Below, one piece after another: positions 46,898-58,849 of a DNA stretch of 64,000 bases (position 1 is the first letter of the stretch; each line of letters opens with the position of its first letter). Position numbers and translations under genes: made by a program. The stretch is from positions 433 through 64,432 of the forward strand of contig LNAC01001238.1 in assembly GCA_002007465.1 (NCBI GenBank), in the 5' to 3' direction. Below the pieces are notes generated by a model. That model saw nothing but the letters and a program-made list of their open reading frames with translations. It was not told where the DNA came from and did no database searches. The DNA comes from Ailurus styani (Eukaryota; Chordata; Mammalia; Carnivora; Ailuridae).

Positions 46898-47324
46898 AAG
46901 AAAATAGGAGCACCTGGGTGGCTCGGTGGGTGTCTGACTCTTGGCTTCAGCTCCAGTCACGATGTCAGGGTTGTGGGACGGGGTCCTGTGTCAGGCTCTG
47001 CACTCAGTGGGGAGTCTGCTTGAAATTTTTCTTTTTTTTTTTTTAAAGATTTTATTTATTTATTTGACACACACAGAGATATTACAAGTAGGCAGAGAGG
47101 CAGGTAGAGAGAGAGGAGGAAGCAGGCTCCCGCTGAGCAGGGAGCCCGATGTGGGCCTCGATCCCAGGACCCTGAGATCATGACCTGAGCCGAAGGCAGA
47201 GGCTTTAACCCACTGAGCCACCCAGGCGCCCTGCCTGAAATTTTCTTTCTCCATTTCCCTCTACCCATTCCCCGGCTTGTGTTCTCTCTCTCAAATCAAT
47301 AAATAAAATCTTTAAAAGAAAATA
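46898..47324 (+). mobile_element. Outer CAN SINE, plus, split by a younger SINE
   Basis: Halves about 46907-47029 and 47231-47315. aagaaaata flanks it at 46898-46906 and 47316-47324. Confidence 0.9.
47016..47244 (-). mobile_element. Inner young mustelid-type CAN SINE, minus
   Basis: Body 47030-47230. TSD ctgcttgaaatttt (47016-47029) and ctgcctgaaatttt (47231-47244), one mismatch. Confidence 0.96.
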
Positions 47325-48409
47325 AATATTTTCACACTATTACCTTCAGTTTTCAAGGTAACATTCCAATAACACCTCTTCAGAATTTCTATGACATACT
47401 CATCTCCATTTTAAGTAGGTTCACTGTAAGGAAACTTTTTCTGGCACCAACTATCCTTGACTATGAAGAATCACCTATGTGGAGTTCCACTTCCTGATTC
47501 TCTGAATTTTTTTCCCCCCAACTTTTTCATGGTCTCTTCCTTCTATGATTTATCAGTTTAAAAGTGAGGCTTCTCCAGGTTTCATTCATCAAAAGACAAT
47601 ATATTTTATTTTCCTAAAGGATACTTTTGAAAGTCAAAGGAGCCCCAAATAATTAACAGTAACTGAGCTGTAACTGCTGGACTTCCGATTGTTTGGACTC
47701 CACTCTAACTCACTTTGCATGCTCTTCTTATGCAAGCCATCCCATTCCCAAACAGTGAATGAGTAATCTCCCTACCCCAATGCCAACGTCCTGTATTCCA
47801 ATCTCACATCTCCCATCTAACGGCCCTAACTGAAAATCTTGACAGAAACAAGACTCCTTCTCTTCTTCATTCACTTCAACCCATTCAATCAGCCACCTTC
47901 AAAGTGGTGTCACCTTTTTTTGCTAGGAATCAAACTCCATATTTTCAATACTGTTAGGAATAAGACCCTGATACTTTCGTTTGGACCTCCTGTGCCAAAC
48001 TTCTTACAGGTCTTCTGTGGCCTCCCTTTTCCTTTCCAAGTTCATCTCACATCTTACCACACAGAGACAAACACAGATAAGACAAGGCTCTGTCTTATCA
48101 ATGGGCAACCACATCATTTTTCTTATAGTCCTACAGAAAAGATCAATCTCCTCGGCTGCACCTGGGCAAGGCTCTAGGATGTATGTATCCTTCCAATATA
48201 CTCTCTCACCATTTTGTACATCATACTTCATGGTAAAGCAGTAACCAGGGATATAGCAATTCCTTGACAATATAAGATGTATGTGCACTGTGAACGATTT
48301 TTCTGGAGAGATGATCAAAGAATGCCATGTTTACAAAATAGTTAAGCAGAATATGAGAACAGTTATGACCCCGGGAACACTGAACATATATTTTCAGTGG
48401 ACACAGTTA
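47325..48409. other. Unassigned sequence, possibly ancient repeat
   Basis: The CT-rich text at 47640-48180 may be a worn L2 or other old element. The 112-codon frame at 47839-48177 has no motif. A 23-bp word at 48083-48105 recurs exactly at 49263-49285. Confidence 0.4.
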
Positions 48410-48620
48410 TAAGTTTGTGTAGTCTCTACCACTCACGGTGGCAGATCATTGTGACCTTGGCCAAGCTAATTAACTTTCTAAGTATGTTTCCTCATATCTG
48501 AAACCAAAATAATATTTTTACCCTATATTGCTTATTATGAGAATGAAATGAGATCGTTTTTGTAAAGTGCTGATGCAGTCTTTCAATCATTGGTAGTTTA
48601 GCAATGATGTTAATGAAGGA
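48410..48620 (+). mobile_element. MIR element
   Basis: 'tgtgaccttggccaagctaa', 'ttaactttctaagtatgttt' and 'gagaatgaaatgagatcg' match MIR core and 3' half in order. Confidence 0.75.
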
Positions 48621-48639
48621 GATGATAATATATCGAGCT

Positions 48640-48965
48640 GTTCTCAATGCTATATTTTTGTTTATGTTATTCCTTTTGCCTAAAAATCCTCGTTTCCCCA
48701 TTTCATTGGGTAAAATTTTCATTAGTCTGAAACTCAGAATTCATCTGCTTCAAAAGCCTTTTTAACTTCCATACCCCAGACTGAGCTGTGCTCCACATTT
48801 TTACCTCTGCATAACTCTCTACAAAAGAAAGCACCACATTACATTGAAATGATTCATAAACCTGTTTCCCCAGTCAGACTATACATCCTTTTATGATCAA
48901 GGACTATGTCTCATTACCTTTTTATCCTCAGTGCCTTGCACAGTACTTGGCACATAGTGGCAGTG
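48640..48965 (+). mobile_element. L2 3' end
   Basis: 'cttttgcctaaaaatcctcg', 'cagactatacatccttttat', 'aaggactatgtctcattacc' and 'cagtacttggcacatagtgg' are in canonical L2 order. Confidence 0.8.
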
Positions 48966-49719
48966 GGTTCAAGGGATTTGAGACTGATCAAGGAAAAAGA
49001 TATAACTATAAGAGGCAGTAACACACAGCAAGCTCTATTGGGTGGCCCTTGAGCAGGGATGCATGAGAAGGGAAGACCCCTTCCCTTTCGGAGGGAAAAT
49101 CCAGAAGGGGAGGAGAGCAAGAGGACTCCTGGGGGAACAGGGAGTTGGGTGGGGGGCTTACATGTCTAGGTGATGATGCTCAGCAGCACAGAAAGGAGCA
49201 GCAAAGAGTCTTTGGGTCAGGGAGCTCCAAAGGCTAGTAGCAGCTTGGAAGTCTTGGAACTGCAAGGCTCTGTCTTATCAATGGGTAACAGCTGTAGGGC
49301 AAAGTTTTTGTAAGGTATGCAAAGCAGGCAAGTCCTAAGTGGCTCAAAAATCTGCTGGTTTGGGTTATTTTTAAAATAATTGGATGTGTAAAAATTTGAG
49401 TTGGTGCCAACGGGCTTTTGCGCTAATGGGTCTCAGCCTGCGGTAAAGAAATAAACAGCCAAGAGGCTAATACACAGAGGCTATCTTTGGCTCATTTATG
49501 TAACATTAGTAGGTTCTCCGTGATTGTTGAACTTATATGAAGTTACTGAACTACAATTTTGCTGTATACTCACAAGTTCCCAAAGGAACAACATATTTTA
49601 ATTGAGGTCAAATTCAGAGTCCAGAAGTAGAGGGCTTGCCTCATTTTTTCTTCTTAAATATGTCCATTAATCTTTTCAGTTTTGGAATTCAAAACATTTA
49701 AAAGAGCTCTCTGGGAGAC
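48966..49719. other. Unassigned G-rich sequence
   Basis: G-rich from 49070 to 49220 (gggtggggggctt at 49147). It carries the second copy of the 23-bp word. An LTR origin is possible but unsupported. Confidence 0.35.
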
Positions 49720-49825
49720 AGAAATATCATGACTTCCCTTTTTAGCTCTACAGCAAGCACCATACTTTGTGTATCAGGTGTACTCAATAAATATTTATTT
49801 AGAATGAACTAATTAATGATTCCAA
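49720..49825 (+). mobile_element. L2 3'-end fragment
   Basis: 'aggtgtactcaataaatatt' and 'agaatgaactaattaatg' match the L2 terminus. Confidence 0.6.
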
Positions 49826-49846
49826 ATCTCTCAAAGCACAATTTGT

Positions 49847-49998
49847 TTAAAAAAAAAGATTTTATTTATTTTTGGGGGGCAGGGAAGGAGCAGAGGGAGA
49901 GGAACAAGCAGGCTCCATGCTGAGCCCAGATCCTGACACAGTACTCTATCCCATGACCCAGAGTCGACGCTTAACTGACTGAGCCACCCAGGTGCCCC
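49847..49998 (-). mobile_element. CAN SINE, minus, shortened
   Basis: Tail complement aaaagattttatttattttt to head complement ctgactgagccacccaggtg. The middle is shorter than usual. TSD not clear. Confidence 0.88.
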
Positions 49999-50281
49999 TC
50001 CATTTTTAAAATAAGATCTTTATAACAGAAAGTCTTTTTTAGCCTTTAAAAAATATATGTTCTTGAAGAGAAAAGCTTGATTCTTATGCTTTTAGAAATA
50101 TTTAATTGTATTTGCTAAATTAAGGTATATTGGCATTTTTTCATTGAAAATATTGAATGAAAAACTATATACATATGAAATTCTACTTAATGTAAGCAAC
50201 TTGAAGTTATCAGGAGAATGTAATGCCTGAAGAATCATCTTCTTCATAAAAATGCCTATCCTACTTCTTCGAGCCTGCAAA

Positions 50282-50335
50282 TGATGATGAGGAGGAGAAG
50301 GAAGGGCAGGAGGAAGAAGAGGAAGGGGAAAAATA
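50282..50335 (+). repeat. Polypurine GAGGA-type tract
   Basis: Nearly all A/G, followed by a short atgg-rich stretch. Confidence 0.9.
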
Positions 50336-50359
50336 GATGGATGGATGAATGGTTGGTTG

Positions 50360-50585
50360 TATGGAAGTATTTATTTCACATTTGCTATGTGCCAGGTTTA
50401 ATGCTTGGCACTTGACCCACATTATCTCATTTAATTCTCACAGTTTTCCAAGGAAGAGGCCATTATTATGCCATTTTAAATCTGAGGCTTAGAGAGGTTA
50501 TGTACACAAAACAACAGAGCTAGTCAATTATATTTGAGCGTGGGTTCTCTGACTCAGAGCACATTTGCTCAATAACTAAATGAGC
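50360..50585 (+). mobile_element. Ancient MIR/L2-age repeat
   Basis: 'tgctatgtgccaggtttaat', 'ccacattatctcatttaatt', 'atctgaggcttagagaggtt' and 'cagagctagtcaattat' are in the usual order of this old repeat. Confidence 0.65.
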
Positions 50586-51307
50586 ACCCATACATGCTAA
50601 GAATGAAGGATTTCAGCTTGCACAGCTTCTGTTCCATAAAAGAGAATTGCAAACTTTTTCTATGTTGGTCTTTTCAGTATGCTGCTAAAAATACTCCTTT
50701 ATTTTGAAAAGTAATTTCAAACAGACTGAAAACACAACAAAATCTATGTGTAATTGTAATTAAGTTCCAGATCAACATATATGAGGAGAAAACAAAAGAA
50801 AGCAGCTGGAAATCTATTACTGAGTCCTATAGCATCCACTCACTGGTCAATGAGTCTAATTATAGTCAGTATCAGTCTCTGTTGAAAGGATGAAGAATGT
50901 GGTTCTGCCACTTTTTTGGAGCTAGCCCTGTAGGACAGATATTAAATAGGTCTGGACATGATATGGCCAATTGTCATCCAACCTGCAGTAGCACTATATA
51001 ATCAAAATGATTCAAAATATAATAATTTTTGGAAAATCTTTTTTTCATACTTTATTTTTGTGGTCATTTGTTTATGTACTCCATGGCTGGTCCCACAGGG
51101 TATGATTTAATAATATTTTTATATCTCATTCAACAATAACAAAAAAGGCAAGAAACCCTTATAATTCTAGAATGAATTCAACAGTTGAAAACTTGAACAC
51201 GTACCACTTAAAGTAATAGGGATAATCAAACTGACAATGAAAAAAATATTGAAAATTAAATGAAATGTCTAATTTAAGCTTCACACAAACTAGAATTTAA
51301 AATACTA

Positions 51308-51364
51308 TATGTGTGTGTGCACACGTGTGTATGTGTATATTTGTGTGTGTGTGTGTGTGTGTGT
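51308..51364. repeat. Compound (GT)n microsatellite
   Basis: Interrupted GT/AC repeat ending in about 12 pure GT units. Confidence 0.95.
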
Positions 51365-51995
51365 ATCTCCAGTGCAGTCTGAAAACTCACCATTAAAAGT
51401 TGTAAAATCCGGGTACTTAAGTATTAGATAGAACAAGTAATTAACTTCAGACATTTCAAGTACTGACAGTAGAGCAAACAGTCTAAATTTTCTGCAACTC
51501 ATGCAAACATTTGTTGTTTACATATTTAGAGAGGCTAGGCTCATAAATTAAATGGAAGCATAAGCCAACGCTTTGTAATGAAACACTGGCAGTTATACAC
51601 AGAACCAAGAAAATAAGATACAGATTCAGGAAGAGACTTCCTTATTGTGTTATTACAGTACTAATGGAATGCCCCAAAGCAAGACAATGGAGCAAATTCC
51701 ATTGAATATGTTTGTCCGATAGAGTGCCAATGAGAATAATAAGTTAGGAGCTCCGGGACACTTTTATTTCCAGAAGTATTTTTGTTTTGGTAATTTAAAA
51801 ATTAATTGCCAATATTTAAAAAAATAAAAATAAATATATGCAATCCCAGTTTTTCTTGAAAACTCCAATACATTAATACTGGGCATGTAGTCCCTTAGGG
51901 CAACCATGCCTTGAATTTGAATGACTGTGGCTCCTTTAGAAGGATCATGTGCTTTGTTTTGTGTTGTTTTTTTTTTGAGGCCAGAGCCCCTGCTG

Positions 51996-52060
51996 CTATG
52001 ATGTGGTATAAGGTATTTGTATATTGATATGATAGCCTATGATGTGGTATGAGGTCTTTT
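51996..52060. repeat. Short tandem duplication, 41-bp period
   Basis: ctatgatgtggtataaggta at 51996 recurs as ctatgatgtggtatgaggtc at 52037. Confidence 0.85.
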
Positions 52061-52754
52061 TAAGTCATCAAGCTTATCTGCATGATCCTGGTAGAAATAG
52101 AAATGAGAGTTTGGGGGCTTTGGACCAAGGGATGAAGAGAATAAGAAAAACTTCACTGCACCCAAATCTGCCCTTAAATTCCTGTAACAGAGATGGAGAA
52201 TTGTGTTGATATTTTTGTTTCCTTAGAGTTCAGCATAGCATCTGGCATGTCAACAGAACTTTTTTGAGCAGCGATTTGTCCAAGGGTCATTAGTAAACGG
52301 TAGGTTGAACTACAAATATAATTTCATGGGATTCAAACATTGCAATTGGATTTTGACTTTTATATATCCCAAATAAAGTGTTAATTAACATTTTACCAAA
52401 CTAACTGGTTCTTAACTAAATCAATCAAAGCAACCCCACTGTTTGTTATATCAGATATAGACCTAGTATTTTCTTTCTCTAGGACATTAGCTATAATTCT
52501 TACGAATGATTTTCACAAAAATACTTATGAACTAAAAAATATTTACCAAGCATCTCTTAAAATTAGACAATAATAATATAAAGAAAAAAACTCCCCCAAA
52601 GACAATAGGATGACTCTAAAATAAAGAATGCAATAGGGGAATAGTTTTCTTAAGAATTATTTCCTGTGTATACAACTGATCATATTTTTTGTAGTATGGA
52701 AAAGTATTTTCTGTATAAACTGTGCATTTAACTGGCCACTGCTTTATCCTACTA

Positions 52755-52978
52755 AAAGGTAAAATCTTTTTTTTAAAGATTTTATTTATTTATTTGAGAA
52801 AGAGATAAGAGAGAGCACAAGTGGGAGGTGGGCAGAAGGAGAGGGAGAGGGAGAAGCAGGCTCCCTGCTGAGCTCAGGGCTTGATGTGGGGCTTGACCCC
52901 AGGACCCTGAGATCATGACCTGAGCCAAAGTCAGACAGGTAACTGACTAAGCCACCCAGGTGCCCCTTAAAGGTAAAA
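52755..52978 (-). mobile_element. CAN SINE, minus
   Basis: Body about 52769-52967. aaaggtaaaa is exact at 52755-52764 and 52969-52978. Confidence 0.94.
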
Positions 52979-54029
52979 ACTTGAAAAAAAAAAACCTAGA
53001 AAAAAAATCTATCTCGATGTCTTATATTTAGACTTATCAGTAAAGAACTGCTTCAGGTAGGCAAAAAGATGAAAAAAAAAATACCTAAATGGGTAGATAC
53101 ATAATGTTTTCTGTTTTTGAAGAAGCAAAATATGTGTGCCATGTCTGATTCACACTTAGAGGGAAAAGTCACCAAAATACTGGCATAATGATAAAAATGA
53201 CATTATATTGCCCACAAGGTTCACTCAGTAAACTTATTCCTTAAAACAAACAAACAATAGTAATTCTGATAAACGTGTCTTGCAGGATATATTAACACAT
53301 ACTATTCCTCACCTCTACTAAGCTTTTTTTGATTCTGTCTACCTAATAATATCAAACCCAAAAAGGAATTAAGATGAAATGTAAATTTCTTTTTTGACTG
53401 ACATCAATAAGACATTTGGAAATGCTTTACTGATTATTTTTGTGATTTTTTTTCTCTTACTAGGTATCCTGTAAAAGCACGAAAGGAAGGATGACCAGAG
53501 AAGCTGAGGAGCTCTGAATGACCTCTGCCTTCATTCATTCAACAAGTGTTTTTTTGAAGGTCTATTTTTTTAGGTCTGGCCTAAAATGCTAGACATGAGA
53601 AATACAATTACAAACAGAAAGGTGTAGATGTTCTAGAGCTAATTAGGTCATTGAGCTACATAAATTTTAAAATCATTTGAACCCTTAGATAAAATACTAA
53701 GTGTGTTGCATATATATCAAAGAAATTACTTCTGGTAGCTAAAGTTATTTCCAACCTGACGTATCCCAAAAAAGACTGTAGTAACTATTAATAATACCAT
53801 CTATAATTAATTTTCTAAGTATTATAAGGGAAAGAATTTAAAAACAATGATTTAAAGACAATAAAAACTTCCCACACTGACTATAATCCATGGGGCTGGG
53901 TGTTATAAGATAACCTTACAGATAGAACACTTGATCCTGTTAGAACCTCAATACTAAATGATGTAGGAAGCATCAAAGGAAAATATTACTTCTCTCTTTC
54001 TCTATATTTACAGTGCTTTGTGCTTCTAG
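52979..54029. other. Unique block with a splice-acceptor-like site
   Basis: An acceptor-like site ends at 53463 (see findings). 53530-53640 looks like a worn ancient repeat (cattcattcaacaagtgttt). No gene supported. Confidence 0.45.
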
Positions 54030-54150
54030 TGAAGGTATTTTTTTTTGAGAGCGTTTGAGTAAAGCTCTTGGAATAGGACCCGGCATAAGTAAGTGCTATG
54101 TAATTGTTCAATGCTGCTGTTGTTTTGCTATTATTATTGTCATAGGCTGT
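54030..54150 (+). mobile_element. Possible MIR 3' fragment
   Basis: 'gacccggcataagtaagtgc' and 'gctattattattgtcat' resemble the MIR terminus. Confidence 0.45.
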
Positions 54151-55654
54151 CTAGGACAAAAAACAGAAGCAAAGAGAATGAATATACATATATTGATATC
54201 ATAAATCATTTATATATATGTTATCAATTATAAACAAGGAAAAGTATATAATAAAAATTTAAGAAGTATATTTTTGAACAACTTGATTATCTTTATTTGA
54301 AAAAGGTAGCTACTATTTATAAGAAACTTCCAGATTAGCTAACATATTCTCCAATATTCATTTACTGCATCCACAAATAATAACAAATACATATACAAGA
54401 AATATATCTCTCTATAGTAATTTTTGACCAATGTGAGTTTACCAAAGGACATTCCACTGTCTCAGGTTTCTTATCCAAACCAAATAAATTTGCAAAATTG
54501 TTAAAATGGGGCCGAACCATAAAACAAACACTAAGCCTCATTTATCACTTTCAGGATATTCTCCCATGCTTTTTTGATTAATACTTTTATTAGAGGCATT
54601 CAATATAGATAATGCAAAATCAAATGGATTTTGCCAGAATACATTACAGCCATTAAAATAAATCAGACTATTAAATAGAGGGAAAAAGTAAAATCTGAAA
54701 GAAATATAATTCCATATAACTTATGACAGAGTCAATTAATCACATAACTACAATTTGAGTCTTTTCCTATAGAAAGAAAGGAATGGAGGTCCATTTAATA
54801 CTTCATAATTATTGTCACATTCTTTGAAGAAAAGACCACGAACCAAGGGCTGATCTATACTGGACACGCATACAAAATTTTCTTTGTTGTTTGACTTCCC
54901 TAGATTCAACTACCCTCTGCAGCACTTGCTAGAGACAATATGAAACAAGATATAGTTCAATAAGTAAGAACCAACCCAAATTTCAATGCTTTCTAAACTG
55001 TCTGAAAGAAGTCATTTGAGAAGAGCTCTTGTCTTTTGTCATTGTCTTCATTTCTACCTTTTGCTTCTGAAAACTTTTCTCTAGCGTTCCATTTCACAAA
55101 ATTGCCTTCAATATCCAATTACCTTAATAACAAGACAGAACATTTACTTGACTTTAATTATTGAACTTCACAAGTTTTTTGGCCTTTAAGATTTCCCCTT
55201 AAATATTAAAAAAGATGACAAGTTGGAACACTTTTCTACAAGTACAATAGTGCATCCAATATGAATCCACAGAATTATGATTAAGTTCATTTTTACCAAA
55301 TACCAAATGTCTGCTATGAAGCCTTTTTAATACTGTCTGCATTTTATGCCATTTTTGAAATTTATTATTTATTGATTTAATAGATTTTCAGGTGTCAGTT
55401 TTAGTTTGGTGAATTTAAGGGATTTTTACTTTGATATTGCCTGATGACAACCTTAATCAATCAAAAAGTTTTACTTCTGAGTATGTGATTAGAACCTTTT
55501 AGCTTTTGAGTGGGACATAGGAAGTAAAAAACACATTCTTGCTCTCATGGAACTTATAGGATAGTTGGAAAGAGAAGAAGAGTAACATATAAGAGATGTT
55601 TGGAAAATGTGAAAATATTCTTAGACTTTTCGTGCAGTAGGAATTAAGCAAGAA
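54151..55654. other. 1.5-kb unique block
   Basis: AT-rich sequence; nothing recognised. Confidence 0.5.
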
Positions 55655-55710
55655 GAACAGGAAGAAGAAGGAGGAGGAGGATTGGATTTTGATGAAGAAG
55701 AAGAAGGCTG
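55655..55710 (+). repeat. Polypurine (GAA/GGA)n tract
   Basis: gaagaagaaggaggaggagg type repeats with one short pyrimidine break. Confidence 0.93.
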
Positions 55711-55753
55711 TTAGGGCAGCTTCAGGATTTCAAGAAGATAAATCTTGATCCAT

Positions 55754-55993
55754 AAAACAAATAAGGAAGGCTAGGGGCACCTGGGTGGCTCAGTTGGTTA
55801 AGCTGCTGCCTTCAGCTCAGGTCATGATCCCACAGTCCTGGGATAGAGCCCTGAATCGGGCTCCCTTACTCAGTGGAGAGCCTGCTTCTCCCTCTCCCTC
55901 TGCCTGCTATTCTACCTACTTGTGCTCTCTGTCTCTCTAATAAATAAATACAATAAAATCTAAAAACAAACAAACAAAAAACAAATAAGGAAG
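55754..55993 (+). mobile_element. CAN SINE, plus, perfect 16-bp TSD
   Basis: Body about 55770-55977 with a cttagg-free ttggttaagctgctg head. aaaacaaataaggaag is exact at 55754-55769 and 55978-55993. Confidence 0.97.
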
Positions 55994-56152
55994 ACAGAAA
56001 GACTCCTTTGAGTAGGAAGCAGCATGTGCAATGTGGTAGAGGTAGGGCAGACTAAATGGAAACAATCAGGTGTGTGTGCGTTTTTTTTTTAAATTAAATA
56101 GATATGACCTGCCTTTTATTATAAATTACATCATGCACACATAGCTTTCTGG

Positions 56153-56391
56153 GAAGCAGCGTATTATTATTATTATTATTTTTAAAAGATTTTATTTATT
56201 TATTTGACACAGAGAGAGAGATCACAAGTAGGCTGAGAGGCAGGCAGAGAGAGGAGAGGAGGAAGCAGGCTCCCCGCTGAGCAGAGAGCCCGATGCGGGG
56301 CTAGATCCCAGGACCCTGAGATCATGACCTGACCCGAAGGCAAAGGCTTTAACCCACTGAGCCACCCAGGTGTCTGGAAGCAGTGTATTAT
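56153..56391 (-). mobile_element. Young mustelid-type CAN SINE, minus
   Basis: Body about 56168-56374 with a (TTA)n stretch next to its tail. TSD gaagcagcgtattat and gaagcagtgtattat, one mismatch. Confidence 0.96.
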
Positions 56392-57308
56392 AATACCTAA
56401 ACAGATGGGCATTATTTTAAGAAACCTTAATTTACGACATGACCCTGTCACACTTACCATGTGTGTCAAACTGGGCAAGTGACAAATCCTTTAATACTTA
56501 GCCCCCTTCAGTCCTTGAAGAATTTATATCTCTCCCCATATCTTACCCTCCACTTCCTGTATAACTTTCAGTGATTCTAGTATCTTCATGAATGAGACTC
56601 TCAGTGCATTAGTCTCTCTAAAGTCTTTCTTCCTTCTTGTCAGTGGCTTCAATGACCCTGTATTCCACACTCCTGCTACCTTCTCCCATGGTTAAACCAC
56701 TGATCTTATCATTAACAATAAATGTATCCCTTCATTAATCTGTTTCAAATTTTTGTGCAAGTAATTTCAAACTTATACTCTCTAAAACCCTCCTATCTTT
56801 CCATTTCAGTCCCTCTACTTTCTGACTGCAGAAAGTCTTCCTTCTCACTGTGACTTACAATGTGTTGACCTTCTCACGTTTTCACTTTCTATTACCTCTG
56901 TTATGTCCTCAGTTCTGTTCTTATCCAGCTCATATTACATGGTCAATCACAGTAATCACTCCCTTGCAAATACGCTCAACTTGGTCTCTCTCCTTCTATC
57001 ATCTTACCTGCAAAATACTAAATTTGGTTAAATCCAAGCTTGTGCCAACTCAGGGCCTATATCCAAGCAGTTGAATACTTCTGGGGAAAAAAATGCAGCC
57101 ATGCTGACAGGTTTTGCTTTAAATTCTTGACAGAAATCTCAAGTGAGCTCTTAGTGCTTGCCTAACAATCTTGGTACATTTCCCTAGTCAATTCACTTTC
57201 TCATTCTACATGGCTCTTATTAGAAACCTTTTACTGTCTCCTCAAACTCTCAATCTCTTCCACCTACTTGCTTCTCTCAGCTAAAGGTACTGCTTAAACT
57301 TTTCGATA

Positions 57309-57451
57309 AGAAAATATAAAATGAAGGGTGCCTGGCTAGCTCGGTCAGTAGAACATGCAGCTCTTGCTCTCAGTTTTAAATTTGAGCCCCACCTTGGGTG
57401 TATAGATTACTTAAAAATATAAAAATCTTAAATAAAAAGAAAATGTAAAAT
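57309..57451 (+). mobile_element. Old short-type CAN SINE, plus
   Basis: Body about 57323-57437 (gggtgcctggctagctcggt head, ccaccttgggtgtatagatt end). TSD agaaaatataaaat and agaaaatgtaaaat, one mismatch. Same old type as 9007-9153. Confidence 0.88.
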
Positions 57452-57672
57452 TGTAATAATACTTCCATGCACTTCCACTGCCCAATCTACCAAATAACTT
57501 GGATCTATATCCACATATTCAACCTTCTCCTTCTCTTGTGTCATGATAGGAGTGGCCATCTAAAGCCAACCTTCCACCTGCTCTGTGGATTCCTGTTTTC
57601 ATTCCCATGAAAAGGTCTGGCTCCTGAAATCTCCCTCTCTCTTTCCTACACCATCCAAATTTGTCTTCAACA

Positions 57673-57999
57673 GTAGAGGTCAGCACACTATGACCCAGAG
57701 AGCCAAATCGGCTGGCAAATAAGTTAAGAATGGTTCTAACATGTTTAAAATGAATGGAAAAAAAAAAAAACAAAAAAACAAAGGATAATATTCCATGACA
57801 AAAAATTATCTGAAATGCAAAGATTAGTGTCGATAAAGGAAGTTTTATGGAAACACAATCCTGCTCATTTATTTATGTGTAATCTGTGGTTGCTTTCACA
57901 TTACAACAGCAAAGCTGAGTAGTTCCAATAGGCAGGTATGGCTGGCAAAGCTAAACATAATTACTATCTAGCCCTTTACAGGAAAAGTCCTCTGACTTT
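57673..57999 (+). mobile_element. hAT-like nonautonomous element, near full length
   Basis: 'agaggtcagcacactatgac', 'gttttatggaaacacaatcc', 'tggttgctttcacattacaa', 'ctagccctttacaggaaaag' run end to end of the 'caggggtcggcaaac' element. Confidence 0.8.
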
Positions 58000-58615
58000 G
58001 GTTCCATAAAATCATTCTCAATAATATTTAAACATGCTGCAATCACTGCGTGTTAAACACAAAGACCATTCGTTGACTCCCTGTCTCCCTCCAGCTACAA
58101 TACCACATCGATGCTCTCCTTTGCTGCAAAAATTCTCAAAATAATTATCAGTATCTACAGCTTTTGATGCCACATCGGCAATCTGTTTTCATCTCACTCC
58201 AGTAGGTTTCTGTGCCTGCCGTTGTACTGACACTGCTCTTTCACACTGAAGGTGGGAAGCCCCATGGCTCCTTTGTTCTACTCCTACTCTACCTTCTAGC
58301 CGCATTTGACTGGGACCACTCTCCTCTCCACTTGCATTGGGTCCCACCCTCTCTTGGTTAATTTCCTTCTTATCTGGTTGAACCTCCTTTGTTTTTCCTC
58401 TGCTAGGTATTTTCATTTTCCAAACATCTAAAAATTGGAGCATTCTTGGGCTTAGCATTCTGACCTCTTGTCTTTTGTTCCTTTGTTTGCTAAGTGATCT
58501 CATCCAGTACCATGGTTTTAAGTGACACTAATAAACTGATACTCTTAAATTTATTAGACCATCCCTGACCTTTCCCATCAACTTCAGACTCACATACACA
58601 AAAGACTACTTGCCT

Positions 58616-58700
58616 AAAAACATACTCTTTTTTAATTTTTAATTTTTAAATTAAATTAAATTTAATTTTTTCAGTGATCCAAAATAAAAACACACTCTTT
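58616..58700 (-). mobile_element. Tail-only L1-type insertion with TSD
   Basis: 55 nt of T/A-rich sequence (58631-58685) lie between aaaaacatactcttt (58616-58630) and aaaaacacactcttt (58686-58700), 14 of 15 identical. Confidence 0.65.
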
Positions 58701-58849
58701 ATTTTCTCCAAAACCTGCTCCTTCTTCTCTGTCATCTGCATCTCAGTAAAAGGCAACCTCTGCTCTTCTAAATGCTTAAACCAAAACCTTTGTTGTCATC
58801 TTTGATTTCATTCTACCTTTCCTATTCTAATCTTACTGGTTCTTTGATT

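Larger units (their letters stand above)
50586..52754. other. 2.2-kb unique block
   Basis: No gene. It contains a GT microsatellite and a 41-bp-period duplication (51996-52060). Confidence 0.5.

Noticed and set aside
47839..48177. 112-codon plus ORF
   Set aside because: CT-rich text typical of old L2-like sequence; no domain visible.
58189..58503. 104-codon minus ORF
   Set aside because: Antisense of L2-derived sequence, no motif.
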